Assembly (NCBI RefSeq): GCF_019459305.1
Contig: NZ_JAIBES010000015.1
Span: 1 to 64,000 of the forward strand
Reading direction: 5' to 3'
From: Sphingopyxis sp.
GTDB lineage: Bacteria > Pseudomonadota > Alphaproteobacteria > Sphingomonadales > Sphingomonadaceae
DNA: 64,000 nucleotides
A program made the translations under genes and the position numbers. A model generated the notes under the pieces. The model was given only the letters and a program-made list of their open reading frames with translations, did not search any database and had not been told where the DNA came from. This document shows, in pieces, positions 7,549 through 16,710 of the stretch (positions are counted from its first letter, which is position 1; every line of letters begins with the position of its first letter).

Positions 7549-8313
7549 CTATTTTGCAAAAGACGATATTTGGGTAACGCCTGAATTGCCGGTCTTTAGA
7601 TTCCGGGCGGTGACGTAGAGGATATAACGGCCCTTCATCGGAGCAGTTATCTGCCCAGCATAGCTACCGGGAGCTTCAACAAAAGCAAGCGGGGCGACAG
7701 CAATGCTGCTGCCGCGCTGCCAGGCAGAGACCTCAACATAATAATCCTTGGCATCCCACAGGCCTCCAGGCGTGATTGGGCAGCCGCACATCAGCTCGAC
7801 TTTGGCGGTGACGGCGATGCTTTTGACGCCATCTCCCTTGTCCAACTCAACCAGTCTCGCTGTCGGGCTGATCGCGAGGCCCGGCAGTTCCACTACCCAT
7901 CCGTCACCAATGTTGATAGGCTGGCCTGGCATGACCCATCGTTGCGAGACAATGCGGATTGTCGAGCCGGGCTTTGATTTGGGTCCGCTAACCTCCAGAT
8001 CGACCAATGTGGGCTTGCTTATGTCGACCCGTGTGACGAAAGCAGCTGCGTCCGAGGTCGAGCGCAACGGGCTGCGACCACTGGCTTGCATGATGAGCTT
8101 GGTGTCGCCCGTTCCGCCTTTCGTAATGCCGCGCGCGAGTATCCGACGCGTGTTGGCATCGCGCAGAACAATCTCGGCTCCGCCCATTGAATCCCCGATG
8201 AATTTAGCGTCCTGGCTGATCACGCGCACGACGACCTCGGTCGGCTCGGCGCGCAGCGTGGCGGAAAATACCGCTGCCGAAAGAATAAGGAGAGTTCTGA
8301 TCGCCATGCGCAT
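7549..8313 (-). CDS. Uncharacterised exported protein of the sulfide/bd-oxidase operon
   Basis: A 254-residue protein with a signal peptide (about residues 1-22) and a largely beta-strand mature part. A CGCP motif lies near residue 176, followed by WDAKDYYVEVSAW; the two cysteines are the only ones. I recognise no named domain. It starts 23 bases after the DUF2474 stop with AAAGG upstream, so it belongs to the bd-oxidase transcript. A periplasmic or membrane-associated role in oxidase assembly or persulfide handling is possible but unsupported beyond context. Confidence 0.7.
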   Translation of the reverse strand: MRMAIRTLLILSAAVFSATLRAEPTEVVVRVISQDAKFIGDSMGGAEIVLRDANTRRILARGITKGGTGDTKLIMQASGRSPLRSTSDAAAFVTRVDISKPTLVDLEVSGPKSKPGSTIRIVSQRWVMPGQPINIGDGWVVELPGLAISPTARLVELDKGDGVKSIAVTAKVELMCGCPITPGGLWDAKDYYVEVSAWQRGSSIAVAPLAFVEAPGSYAGQITAPMKGRYILYVTARNLKTGNSGVTQISSFAK

Positions 8314-8336
8314 CTATTGTACCTTTCAGGGGTGCT

Positions 8337-8441
8337 CTATTTGATCCAATAGCGGATGATACTCGCGACGATACCGAGCGCGCCGACGCTCATCACCCAA
8401 ATCGTGATCAACCACAGCAGCTGTTTCGCAGACTTGGGCAT
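8337..8441 (-). CDS. DUF2474 small membrane subunit of cytochrome bd oxidase (CydX-like)
   Basis: A 34-residue peptide starting MPKSAKQLLWLITIW with a single transmembrane helix, too short for routine gene finders. DUF2474 peptides are encoded directly after cydB in cyanide-insensitive-type bd oxidases and correspond to the small stabilising subunit (CydX/CydH-like). The ATG overlaps the cydB stop by one base (TGATG), so it is translationally coupled. The family is recognised by length, position and the LLWLITIW-x(6)-ALG pattern. Confidence 0.85.
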   Translation of the reverse strand: MPKSAKQLLWLITIWVMSVGALGIVASIIRYWIK

Positions 8442-9445
8442 CAATGATACCCGTCACTTCCAACTTTACCGCGAAAGACCCAGTAGGACCAGGCGGTATA
8501 GGCGAGGATAACCGGCACAAGCAGGCCTGCCCCCACCAGCATGAACAATTGGCTTTCGTAGGGGGCTGCCGCATCCCAGATTGACAGGCGTGCCGGAATA
8601 ACATTGGGCCAGATCGAAATGCCAAGCCCGATCAGGCACAGACCGAAAAGAGCGAGCGCCCAGAAAAATGGCTGCGCATCTTTTTGTTTCGCCAAACTCC
8701 GATAAAACAGAAAGGTAACGATAAGCGTCGCCAACGGGATCTGGGCGGTTGCGAGCACGCTCGGGAAGGTGAGCCAACGTGTGTAATATTGTGCCTCCAG
8801 CGTCAGCGTTGCCATGCTAATTACGCCAATGGTCAAAAGCAGAACAATGCAGAGCCGCCCGGCATAAGTGACCGCTTGCCGCTGCAGACCGCCTTCCGTT
8901 TTCCAGTTAAGCCAGCACGCACCGAGCAGTGCGTAGCCGACCATCAAGCCGACGCCAGTGAGAATGCTGAAGGGCGACAGCCATTCCCACCAGCCCCCGG
9001 CATAACCGCGGCCCTTGATCGTGATCCCTTGCAGGAGGGCACCAAGCGCGACCCCTTGCGCGAATGTTGCAATTGATGAGCCAGCGGTAAAGGCGCGGTC
9101 CCAGATTTCGCGGTGGTTTGGGTCTCGCCAGCGGAATTCGAACGCCACACCGCGCAAGACAAGCCCTAAAAGCATGGCAATCATTGGCGCATAAAGCGCG
9201 GGCAAGATGATGGCATAGGCGAGCGGAAAGGCTGCAAGAAGTCCGCCGCCGCCCAAGACCAACCAGGTTTCGTTGCCGTCCCAAACAGGCGCAATGCTAT
9301 TCATTGCCTGGTCGCGGTCGGGGCCAACTTTGAAGAAGGGAAAAAGGATGCCAATGCCCAGATCAAATCCGTCCATGATGACATAGAACATGATCGCAAA
9401 GCCGATTATGCCCGCCCAGATGACGGTAAGATCAAAGCTCATCAT
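8441..9445 (-). CDS. cydB: Cytochrome bd ubiquinol oxidase subunit II
   Basis: A 334-residue integral membrane protein with about eight hydrophobic segments and the family hallmarks YVIMDGFDLG near residue 25 and WDGNETWLV near residue 56. It pairs with subunit I to form the heme-containing quinol oxidase of the inner membrane. Its length (about 335) fits the cyanide-insensitive (CioB) class. The start overlaps the cydA stop; two adjacent ATG codons are possible (9445, 9442). Such oxidases tolerate sulfide, cyanide and NO, which fits the surrounding genes. Confidence 0.95.
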   Translation of the reverse strand: MMSFDLTVIWAGIIGFAIMFYVIMDGFDLGIGILFPFFKVGPDRDQAMNSIAPVWDGNETWLVLGGGGLLAAFPLAYAIILPALYAPMIAMLLGLVLRGVAFEFRWRDPNHREIWDRAFTAGSSIATFAQGVALGALLQGITIKGRGYAGGWWEWLSPFSILTGVGLMVGYALLGACWLNWKTEGGLQRQAVTYAGRLCIVLLLTIGVISMATLTLEAQYYTRWLTFPSVLATAQIPLATLIVTFLFYRSLAKQKDAQPFFWALALFGLCLIGLGISIWPNVIPARLSIWDAAAPYESQLFMLVGAGLLVPVILAYTAWSYWVFRGKVGSDGYH

Positions 9446-10848
9446 GCGGGTTGTCCTTCGATGACCGCAGGCGCAGGCGTAATCCCGGCGGCGCGCGTCG
9501 GGGTGCCGTCAAGACCGGTCTCATGCGCCTCGGGTGGTTTGGCCATCAGTTTGAACAGATACCAGACACCAGCGCCGAATACCGCAAAATAGACAATCAC
9601 AAAGGCAAGCAGTGAAAAAGCCACAGCGGGTGCGTCAAGTGGCGAGGCTGAATCACTGGTGCGCAGCAAACCGTAAATGGTCCAAGGTTGACGGCCCACT
9701 TCGGTCGTAATCCACCCGGCGAGTACGGCAATGAACCCAGACGGCCCCATCGCAACCGCCGCCTTGTGCATCAGCGGCCAGTCATAGAGCTTCTTGCGCA
9801 TCCGAGCGAGCAAGCTCCACGCCCCAAGCCCTAGCATGGCAAAGCCCAAACCGACCATCACGCGGAACGACCAGAAAACGATGCCGACCGGCGGTTCATC
9901 GGCGTCGGGAATAGTGTCGAGACCCTTCATCGGCGCGTTGAGATCATGTTTGAGGATCAACGACGAAGCCTTGGGAATCTCGATGGCATAATCAACGCGT
10001 TTTTCTTTGCTGTTGGGAATGCCGAACAAAATCAACGGCGCACCTTCGGGGTGGCTTTCAAAATGTCCTTCCATCGCCATGACCTTGGCGGGTTGATGTT
10101 CAAGCGTATTCAGCCCGTGCATATCGCCAAGGAATATTTGAACAGGGGCAACAATTGCCGCCATCCACATTGCCATCGAAAACATTGTGCGTGCGCCGGG
10201 ATTGGCGCGGTCCTTCAGCAAATGCCACGCACCGACCGCGCCGACCGCAAAGGCGACGGTCAGATAGGCAGCAGTCACAGTGTGAAGCAGGCGATACGGG
10301 AAGCTGGGATTCCAGATGATGTCCCACCATCCGGCGAGCGGGACAAACTGGCCGACATCATTGATTGTGTGGCCGACGGGCGTTTGCATCCAGCTGTTGA
10401 CGGAGAGAATCCAGAACGCTGAAATGAAAGTGCCGAGTGCGACCGCGCAGGTCGCCATGAAATGCAGCTTACGCCCTACCTTGTTGATCCCGAACAGCAT
10501 CACGCCGAGGAAACCTGCTTCAAGGAAAAATGCGGTCAGTACCTCATAAGCCATAAGTGGCCCGATCACCGGACCTGCTTTATCGGAAAACACCGCCCAG
10601 TTTGTGCCAAATTGATAGGACATGACGATGCCCGAAACCACGCCCATGCCAAAGACGATCGCAAATATCTTCAACCAGTAACGGAAGAGGTTCGCGTAAA
10701 CACCCTTGCCGGTTTTGAGCCACAATCCCTCCAACACCGCAAGATAGCTGGCAAGCCCAATGGAGAATGCGGGGAACAGGAAGTGGAAGCTTATCGTGAA
10801 AGCAAACTGGATGCGGGCAAGAACAATTGCGTCTAAATTGTCAAACAT
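9442..10848 (-). CDS. cydA: Cytochrome bd ubiquinol oxidase subunit I (short Q-loop, CioA-like)
   Basis: A 468-residue protein with nine predicted membrane helices. The N-terminal FHFLFPAFSIG contains the histidine ligand region of heme b595. The periplasmic quinol loop is short and the chain is under 480 residues, as in cyanide-insensitive oxidases. GRQPW near residue 379 is the conserved C-terminal motif. Nine bases separate it from the DoxX gene, placing the oxidase inside the sulfide operon. Bd oxidases reduce O2 to water with quinol and are little inhibited by H2S, allowing respiration while sulfide is present. Confidence 0.95.
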   Translation of the reverse strand: MFDNLDAIVLARIQFAFTISFHFLFPAFSIGLASYLAVLEGLWLKTGKGVYANLFRYWLKIFAIVFGMGVVSGIVMSYQFGTNWAVFSDKAGPVIGPLMAYEVLTAFFLEAGFLGVMLFGINKVGRKLHFMATCAVALGTFISAFWILSVNSWMQTPVGHTINDVGQFVPLAGWWDIIWNPSFPYRLLHTVTAAYLTVAFAVGAVGAWHLLKDRANPGARTMFSMAMWMAAIVAPVQIFLGDMHGLNTLEHQPAKVMAMEGHFESHPEGAPLILFGIPNSKEKRVDYAIEIPKASSLILKHDLNAPMKGLDTIPDADEPPVGIVFWSFRVMVGLGFAMLGLGAWSLLARMRKKLYDWPLMHKAAVAMGPSGFIAVLAGWITTEVGRQPWTIYGLLRTSDSASPLDAPAVAFSLLAFVIVYFAVFGAGVWYLFKLMAKPPEAHETGLDGTPTRAAGITPAPAVIEGQPA

Positions 10849-10857
10849 AGAGTCACC

Positions 10858-11301
10858 TTATCTTTCTATAACCTTATCGAGCGCATAAGCGCCAGGCCCG
10901 CGCGCCCAAAAGAACAGCAGCGCGCCAAGAATGGCGATATTCTTAAACAACGGGCCAACATGTGATGTGTCGGGCACGACGTGAATGGCGATGGTGACGG
11001 GGACAAGGGTCACAAACAGCACTAACGCCGAAATGCGGGTCATCCATCCCAGTGCCAGCGTCAACCCTGCCGCAACAAAAGCGATTCCAGACAACCAGAG
11101 CAATAGAGACGGGTCGCCGATCATTGCGACAGTGCCAGCCCAAGGTGACTCTACCATCCTGTCGAGCATCATCTGGTGCTGCCCAAAATGTCCCAACCCG
11201 CCGATGATAAAAATTAGACTGGTCAACACACGGAACACAAGGTCCACAATGGCGGCCGTTTTTGACCCGGGTGCTAACAGCCTCTCAATTTTACGTATCA
11301 C
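10858..11301 (-). CDS. DoxX family membrane protein
   Basis: About 147 residues with four hydrophobic helices. GGLGHF at the end of the first helix is the DoxX motif. DoxX proteins are small quinone-linked or redox-associated membrane proteins; some function with thiosulfate or thiol oxidation. The chosen GTG start overlaps the SulP stop by four bases (GTGA on the coding strand) and has GAAAGGGG upstream; an in-frame TTG seven codons earlier is possible. Position between SulP and the bd oxidase suggests a link of sulfur oxidation to the quinone pool. Confidence 0.8.
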   Translation of the reverse strand: MIRKIERLLAPGSKTAAIVDLVFRVLTSLIFIIGGLGHFGQHQMMLDRMVESPWAGTVAMIGDPSLLLWLSGIAFVAAGLTLALGWMTRISALVLFVTLVPVTIAIHVVPDTSHVGPLFKNIAILGALLFFWARGPGAYALDKVIER

Positions 11302-13064
11302 ATAATGCCCCTTTCGGCCCAAGGACCACAGACCAGAGGCTCATCGCCAGTTCCATCATCGAGGATCAATGCACTAAAAGCTTCGTTTTGCGACAAATAC
11401 ACCTTGCCACTCAGATCATGGAGCAGGTGCGAACGCTGCAGCGCATCCATCACAGGACCCTTCACCTCGGACAAATGAAGCTTGACGCCAGCGTCGGCGA
11501 GACGGTGATTGATCGCCTCCAGACTTTCGAGCGCCGATGCGTCAATCGCATTGACCGCCGAGCACATCAGAATGAGGTGCCGTAACTTGGGGTGCTCGGA
11601 GACCTCCTCCAGAACAAATTCTTCAAGCCAGCGGGCATTGAGATAGCTCAGTCCTTCGTCGATGCGGATCGTAAGAATATGCGGAACGGTTTGCACCTGG
11701 TGGCGTTTCACATTGCGGAAATGCTCGGTGTCAGGAACCCGACCGACAATCGCTGCATGTGGACGTGAGGCTCGCCACAAGAAGAGCGCTAAACTAAGGC
11801 CCACACCTGCAATAACGCCAGGCTCAACGCCTATAAGCAACGTCACCGCGATGGTTGTGGCCATTGCAGCAAAGTCCGGCTTGGAATATCGCCAAATGGC
11901 CCGCGGTGTTTTATAATCGACGAGGCTCAACACCGCGACAATGATTGTGCCCGCCAGTGTGGCAATCGGCAGCGAGGCGAGCAATGGCGTCAAGAAGAGC
12001 GCCGCCAGCAAAATGCCAATAGCGGTGAACGCGCCTGCTGCCGGTGTTTCGGCACCTGCATCGAAATTGACGACCGAACGCGCAAACCCTCCAGTTACCG
12101 GATATCCCCCTGAAAACGCCGCAGCGACATTGGCTGCCCCGAGCCCAATCAATTCCTGATCGGGGCGGATTCGCTGGCGCTTTTTGGCGGCTAAAGTTTG
12201 GGCAACCGAAACGGATTCGACAAAGCCGATGATACTGAGCAGCAGGGCAGGTATCGCCAACTGCTGCCAGAGTTCTGCATTGAACAACGGCATGGTAAAT
12301 GGCGGAAGGCTTTGCGGGATAGCGCCCACTACTTTGACACCCTTGGCTTCCAAATCAAACGCGATGACCGCGAGAATCGATAGACCAACAGCGACGATTG
12401 GTCCTGCCTTGGCCACTAGGTCGGCTGGACGTGCCGCAAGCCCCATATGAACCAATAAAGGTTTGAGACCTTTTCTTACCCAGAACAGGAAAGCGGTGGC
12501 AATGACACCAATGGCAAGCGTGTAGGGATTTGTATCCTTTGCGTTCTCGATCAATGTTGTGACAAGCTCAGGCATAGCCTCACCCGATGCCTTGATACCA
12601 AGAACAGATTTTAGCTGGCTGGTGGCGATGATAATGCCGCTCGCAGTGATGAAGCCGGACACCACAGGATGAGATAAAAGGTTCGCCAGAAAGCCAAGTC
12701 GCAGCACGCCCATGACCATCAGGATCACACCTGAAAGTAATGCCAGTATAAGGGTTGCAGCAATAAAGTCAGGGCTTCCCGGCGGGGCAACAGCGCTCGC
12801 CGCGGTAAGCGTCATCAGTGATATCACCGCTACTGGCCCGACCGCGAGCGCGCGGCTGGTTCCGAACAACGCATAAGCAATAATAGGAAGAATCGAAGCG
12901 TAGAGGCCAATCTCCGGCGGCAGCCCGGCCAGCATGGCATACGCCAGACTTTGCGGAATCAACATGATCGTGACGATCGCCGCTGCCACGAGATCGTTAG
13001 TCAGCGTTACGCCGCCATAGCCACGCCCCCATTCAAGGATTGGAAGATATTGCTTCAATTGCAT
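11298..13064 (-). CDS. SulP family anion transporter with STAS domain
   Basis: A 588-residue transporter. Residues 1-430 hold the SulP membrane core; the N-terminal signature PQSLAYAMLAGLPPEIGLYAS is at about residues 38-58. A cytoplasmic STAS domain occupies about 445-560. SulP members carry sulfate, bicarbonate or related anions. In this operon export of sulfite or sulfate, or uptake of sulfate, is plausible; direction cannot be read from sequence. It starts six bases after the fused oxidoreductase gene. Confidence 0.9.
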   Translation of the reverse strand: MQLKQYLPILEWGRGYGGVTLTNDLVAAAIVTIMLIPQSLAYAMLAGLPPEIGLYASILPIIAYALFGTSRALAVGPVAVISLMTLTAASAVAPPGSPDFIAATLILALLSGVILMVMGVLRLGFLANLLSHPVVSGFITASGIIIATSQLKSVLGIKASGEAMPELVTTLIENAKDTNPYTLAIGVIATAFLFWVRKGLKPLLVHMGLAARPADLVAKAGPIVAVGLSILAVIAFDLEAKGVKVVGAIPQSLPPFTMPLFNAELWQQLAIPALLLSIIGFVESVSVAQTLAAKKRQRIRPDQELIGLGAANVAAAFSGGYPVTGGFARSVVNFDAGAETPAAGAFTAIGILLAALFLTPLLASLPIATLAGTIIVAVLSLVDYKTPRAIWRYSKPDFAAMATTIAVTLLIGVEPGVIAGVGLSLALFLWRASRPHAAIVGRVPDTEHFRNVKRHQVQTVPHILTIRIDEGLSYLNARWLEEFVLEEVSEHPKLRHLILMCSAVNAIDASALESLEAINHRLADAGVKLHLSEVKGPVMDALQRSHLLHDLSGKVYLSQNEAFSALILDDGTGDEPLVCGPWAERGIM

Positions 13065-13070
13065 CGCGCG

Positions 13071-14651
13071 TTACGCCGTTGCTATCATGTGCGGATTTAC
13101 CATCCACTCACGTCCTTTGAGCATCCCGTGCCAATATATCGGCGGTAAAATTGTGTCCTTCAGAAGCCACGAAAGCCGCGAGGGCCTTGTGCCGTCGATC
13201 AACCAATTCGGGAAGCTGGGCAGCAGCTTGCCGCCATAGCCAAATTCAGCAAGGATGATCTTGCCGCGCTCAACAGTCAAAGGGCAGCTACCGTATCCGT
13301 CATAGTCGGCGACGGGTGGTTTACCTTCGAGTGCGGCCAAAACATTGACCGCGACTACGGGGGCTTGTTTGCGCGCGGCCGCCATTGTTTTCGCATTTGA
13401 CGCCGAGCAGGCATCGCCCAAGGCGAAGACATTGGGGTAACGTACATGCTGTAATGTCGCCTCATTGACCTCGATAAAACCGCTGGCGGCGGCAAGAGGG
13501 CTGTTGCGCACAAAGTCTGGCGCGACTTGCGGAGGGACGACATGGATCATGTCGAACTTTTCCTCGACCCGCGTGACAGTGTCTCCATTTTTCTGTTCGA
13601 ATGTAGCGATTTTGGCGGTGCCGTCGATTGCAACCAGCTTGGACTCAAAGTTCAAATGCGCTTTGTAGCGTTCTACATATTCCATGAGCGCGGGGACATA
13701 GGCAGCGACGCCGAACAAAACTGCGCCCGTGTTGTGGAATTGCACATCGATGTCACCAAGCACGCCTGCGCGTTCCCACGCACTGCACGACAGATACATT
13801 GATTTTTGCGGGGCACCCGCACATTTAATCGGCATGGGGGGCTGGGTGAACAGCGCGCGACCGCGCTTCAAATCCTTAACCAGGCGGTTGGTATAAGGTG
13901 CCAAGTCATAACGGTAGTTTGACGTTACGCCGTTCTTGCCGAGTGCTTCGCTCAAACCCGAAATGGCGTCCCAATCGAGCTTGACGCCAGGACAGGCTAC
14001 CAGCACCCGGTAGGACAGGGCGCTACCATCGGCGAGGAGCACCTGGTTATCCTCGGGCGCAAAACCAGAAGCCGCCTTTTTGATCCAGTCGACACCCTTG
14101 GGCATGACTGACTTTTCAGTACGCTTGGTGAATTCAGCCGAGAAAATGCCCGCACCAACCAACGTCCATCCAGGCTGATAATAATGCTCTTCTGATGGCT
14201 CGATAACAGCGATCTTCAATTTGCGATTACGATTGAGGAGGCTGGCCGCTGTCGCGATGCCGGCGCTGCCGCCGCCAACGATGACCACATCATAGATTAT
14301 GCTCGGCACTGCCACGGGCGCGGTCGTTTTCGCCATTTCCCAAATTTTGCCACTGCGCGCGCCTGAGCGGCAATAGGCCAGTATGGGTTTTGGCAATTCC
14401 GCCAGTTTGTCTGCCATCAAAACTGCATCTGCCGGTGTCACGCCAGTCGACATGACCGGCACATAAGCAAAGGCAAGGCCTTCCTTTTGTGCAGCTGCCC
14501 TGACTACAGCTGCATCGGGTTGGTCGTCTGCTTCGCCATCGGGGCGATTGCAGATTATCGATTTGAAGCCCTGCGCGGCTGCTATGGCAAGTTCAGCAGG
14601 TAAAATTTGAGGCGAGACGCTGAAATCTGCCGATAATGTTTTGATGTCCAT
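13071..14651 (-). CDS. DUF442 (phosphatase-like) fused to SQR-type FAD oxidoreductase
   Basis: A 526-residue two-domain protein. Residues 1-110 form a DUF442 / protein-tyrosine-phosphatase-like domain with CRSGARSG at about 94-101 (catalytic cysteine loop). Residues 120-526 form a sulfide:quinone oxidoreductase-like flavoprotein with the dinucleotide motif VGGGSAGIATA at about 125-135 and a later GDACSASNAK segment. SQRs oxidise sulfide to persulfide and pass electrons to quinone. DUF442 is best known fused to a persulfide dioxygenase (BLH); here it is fused to the SQR and the dioxygenase is separate. ATG 14651 follows GAGGA; GTG 14654 is an alternative. Confidence 0.88.
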   Translation of the reverse strand: MDIKTLSADFSVSPQILPAELAIAAAQGFKSIICNRPDGEADDQPDAAVVRAAAQKEGLAFAYVPVMSTGVTPADAVLMADKLAELPKPILAYCRSGARSGKIWEMAKTTAPVAVPSIIYDVVIVGGGSAGIATAASLLNRNRKLKIAVIEPSEEHYYQPGWTLVGAGIFSAEFTKRTEKSVMPKGVDWIKKAASGFAPEDNQVLLADGSALSYRVLVACPGVKLDWDAISGLSEALGKNGVTSNYRYDLAPYTNRLVKDLKRGRALFTQPPMPIKCAGAPQKSMYLSCSAWERAGVLGDIDVQFHNTGAVLFGVAAYVPALMEYVERYKAHLNFESKLVAIDGTAKIATFEQKNGDTVTRVEEKFDMIHVVPPQVAPDFVRNSPLAAASGFIEVNEATLQHVRYPNVFALGDACSASNAKTMAAARKQAPVVAVNVLAALEGKPPVADYDGYGSCPLTVERGKIILAEFGYGGKLLPSFPNWLIDGTRPSRLSWLLKDTILPPIYWHGMLKGREWMVNPHMIATA

Positions 14652-14673
14652 CACGATTCCTCAATCCTAGTTA

Positions 14674-15084
14674 TTATATTTTCGCAAATCTGTGCACGAT
14701 CATTCCGGCCAGCATGGCAACCACAAAGACAAGCGCAGGACCTGTCGCGAGCGCCAGATCGGCAATTGCTGGACCGGGACATAGCCCACCAATTCCCCAG
14801 CCTGCGCCAAAGAGGACAGCACCGATTGCAAGCTTGCTGTCAATCTTGCTCGTTCCCGGTAGATCAAATGTATCGCAGGCAACCGGCTGCGCCATGCGTT
14901 TCTGGAAGACCCAAGCGATCGCCATCGGGAGGATGGCTCCGCCCATGACAAAGGCGAGTGTTGGGTCCCAGTTTCCTGCAATGTCGAGAAACGCCTGGAC
15001 GCGGGCAGGATCTGACATACCGGAATAAGCAAGCCCCGCACCGAATAGCAGGCCAGACATCAAGGCAATGACGTGGCGCGCCAT
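14674..15084 (-). CDS. DUF6691/YeeE-type half transporter, subunit B
   Basis: A 136-residue membrane protein with four hydrophobic segments and the invariant GGLCPGPAI at about residue 97, the cysteine motif of the YeeE/YedE sulfur-transport family. Two such half-size proteins (this and 15329-15769) normally act together as a thiosulfate or persulfide-related importer or exporter (PmpA/PmpB type). The ATG 15084 lies one base after the DUF2892 stop; earlier in-frame starts would overlap that gene. Confidence 0.85.
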   Translation of the reverse strand: MARHVIALMSGLLFGAGLAYSGMSDPARVQAFLDIAGNWDPTLAFVMGGAILPMAIAWVFQKRMAQPVACDTFDLPGTSKIDSKLAIGAVLFGAGWGIGGLCPGPAIADLALATGPALVFVVAMLAGMIVHRFAKI

Positions 15085-15085
15085 A

Positions 15086-15286
15086 TTATGATTTCCCACG
15101 CGTCGAAAGGCCGAATGGCAAATATAGCGGGCAGGTTCCGAAAAGGCTGGTTAGCGCAAAAGCGACGGCGCCAATCCCGAGCACGATCGCCAAGGTTCCA
15201 GAAAGAAGGCCCATGAACCATGCCGCAGCGATCGCAGCGACAACAACCAGACGGAGCAGACGGTCTAAGCGGCCCATATTATTCAT
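15086..15286 (-). CDS. DUF2892 (YgaP membrane-domain) protein
   Basis: A 66-residue protein with two hydrophobic helices and the FGTCPLYLPFG ending typical of DUF2892, the membrane part of the rhodanese YgaP without the rhodanese. It opens with the usual MGRLDRLLR after a short leader. It lies between the two YeeE-type halves. Such proteins commonly accompany persulfide genes and may pass sulfane sulfur at the membrane through the conserved cysteine; this role is inferred. Confidence 0.85.
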   Translation of the reverse strand: MNNMGRLDRLLRLVVVAAIAAAWFMGLLSGTLAIVLGIGAVAFALTSLFGTCPLYLPFGLSTRGKS

Positions 15287-15328
15287 CGCCGTGTCCTCTC
15301 AATTTTGGAGTACATTCAAACATCTTAA

Positions 15329-15769
15329 TCACAGTATTCCGGCGGCGCGCATCACGCCCACCGTTGCCAAGCCGCTTCCCATGAACATTGCGGTTGCGGC
15401 TAACGATCGTCTGGAAAGCCGCGACAAACCGCACACACCGTGACCGCTTGTGCACCCGGAGCCCATCCGCGTTCCGAAACCCACCAGCAAACCTCCAATC
15501 ACAAGCGGTAGCGGTGATGCCGGAAAGCTGACGGCGACTGGGCCGTTGAAGAACGCGACGAGCGCGGCACCAAGCGGCAAGCCGATAATGAAGGCGATTG
15601 CGATCCCGCGCGGCGCGCCGGTATCCGCTATTCCTGTCGCCCGCGCCGCCATGCCGCTTACCCCGGCAATGCGGCCCAAGCCCAAAAGCATGATCGCCGC
15701 AGACACGCCTATCAGGATTCCGCCGATCAGCCCCTCAACAGGCATCGCTTGAGGAAAGCCGGGCAGCAT
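15329..15769 (-). CDS. YeeE/YedE-type half transporter, subunit A
   Basis: A 146-residue membrane protein with four hydrophobic segments. The signature GSGCTSGHGVCGLSRLSRRS lies at about 103-122, containing the cysteines that bind thiosulfate sulfur in the YeeE family. Its ATG overlaps the stop of the dioxygenase gene (TGATG). With DUF6691 it should form the two halves of a sulfur-compound transporter in the inner membrane. Confidence 0.88.
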   Translation of the reverse strand: MLPGFPQAMPVEGLIGGILIGVSAAIMLLGLGRIAGVSGMAARATGIADTGAPRGIAIAFIIGLPLGAALVAFFNGPVAVSFPASPLPLVIGGLLVGFGTRMGSGCTSGHGVCGLSRLSRRSLAATAMFMGSGLATVGVMRAAGIL

Positions 15770-16686
15770 CAGAGAACATCCAACGGGATTTTGAGGAAGC
15801 GCGTTCCGTTGGCTTCCGGCTCAGGCAAATGGCCCGCGCGTATGTTGACCTGGATCGATGGCAGGATCAGCTTGGGCATTGACAGGGTTGCGTCGCGAGC
15901 ATCGCGCATCGTCACAAAGTCGTCCTCGCTTACGCCTTCGTGGACATGAACATTACCGACCCGCTGTGCGCCAACGGTTGTTTCCCAGGCAAAATTGTCA
16001 CGACCGACCGCTTTGTAGTCATGGCAATGGAACAGCCTTGTCTGGTCGGGTAGCTCCATTAGGCGGCGGATCGAACGAAAAAGCATCCGCGAGTCACCAC
16101 CAGGAAAGTCAGCGCGCGCGGTCCCGTAATCCGGCATGAATAAGGTGTCACCCGTAAACACTGCGTCGCCAACGACATAAGCAAGGTCGGCGGGAGTATG
16201 GCCGGGAAGGTGAAGAACGGTCGCTTTGATCTCACCAATATGAAACTGGTCTCCGTCTTCAAAAAGATGGTCAAATTCAGAGCCGTCTCGTGCGAACTCT
16301 GTGCCCTCGTTGAAAATTTTTCCGAACACACTTTGAACGTGGATAATCTCACGACCGATGGCGATTTTGCCGCCGAGCTTGTTCTTTAAATAGGGGGCAG
16401 CGGACAGGTGATCGGCGTGCGCGTGCGTTTCGAGAAGCCAATCAACCGCAAGGTCCTTCTCCCCAGCATAGGCAATGATTGCGTCTGCCGAAGAGAAGGA
16501 CGTGCGACCCGAAGCGGCGTCATAGTCGAGCACGCTATCGATGATAGCAGCCCGCTTGCTCTCGGGATCGTGGACGACATAGCTGACCGTATTGGTCGGC
16601 TCGTCGAAAAATGATTTGATAACGACGCTATCCGACGGCGTTGCCGCAATCTGCGCTGATGCTTGCTGAATTACCGAGTCGGTCAC
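15769..16686 (-). CDS. ETHE1-like persulfide dioxygenase (MBL fold)
   Basis: A 305-residue metallo-beta-lactamase-fold protein with THAHADHLSA at about residue 89 (HxHxDH) and GHTPADLAYVVGDAVFTGDTL at about 163-183, the second iron-ligand histidine region and aspartate of ETHE1-type enzymes. These non-heme iron enzymes oxidise glutathione persulfide to sulfite. It is the first gene of the leftward operon. The start is a GTG with AGGAG six bases upstream. The operator palindrome lies 24 bases before it. Confidence 0.88.
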   Translation of the reverse strand: MTDSVIQQASAQIAATPSDSVVIKSFFDEPTNTVSYVVHDPESKRAAIIDSVLDYDAASGRTSFSSADAIIAYAGEKDLAVDWLLETHAHADHLSAAPYLKNKLGGKIAIGREIIHVQSVFGKIFNEGTEFARDGSEFDHLFEDGDQFHIGEIKATVLHLPGHTPADLAYVVGDAVFTGDTLFMPDYGTARADFPGGDSRMLFRSIRRLMELPDQTRLFHCHDYKAVGRDNFAWETTVGAQRVGNVHVHEGVSEDDFVTMRDARDATLSMPKLILPSIQVNIRAGHLPEPEANGTRFLKIPLDVL

Positions 16687-16710
16687 CAGTATCTCCTGAT
16701 TAATTCATGT

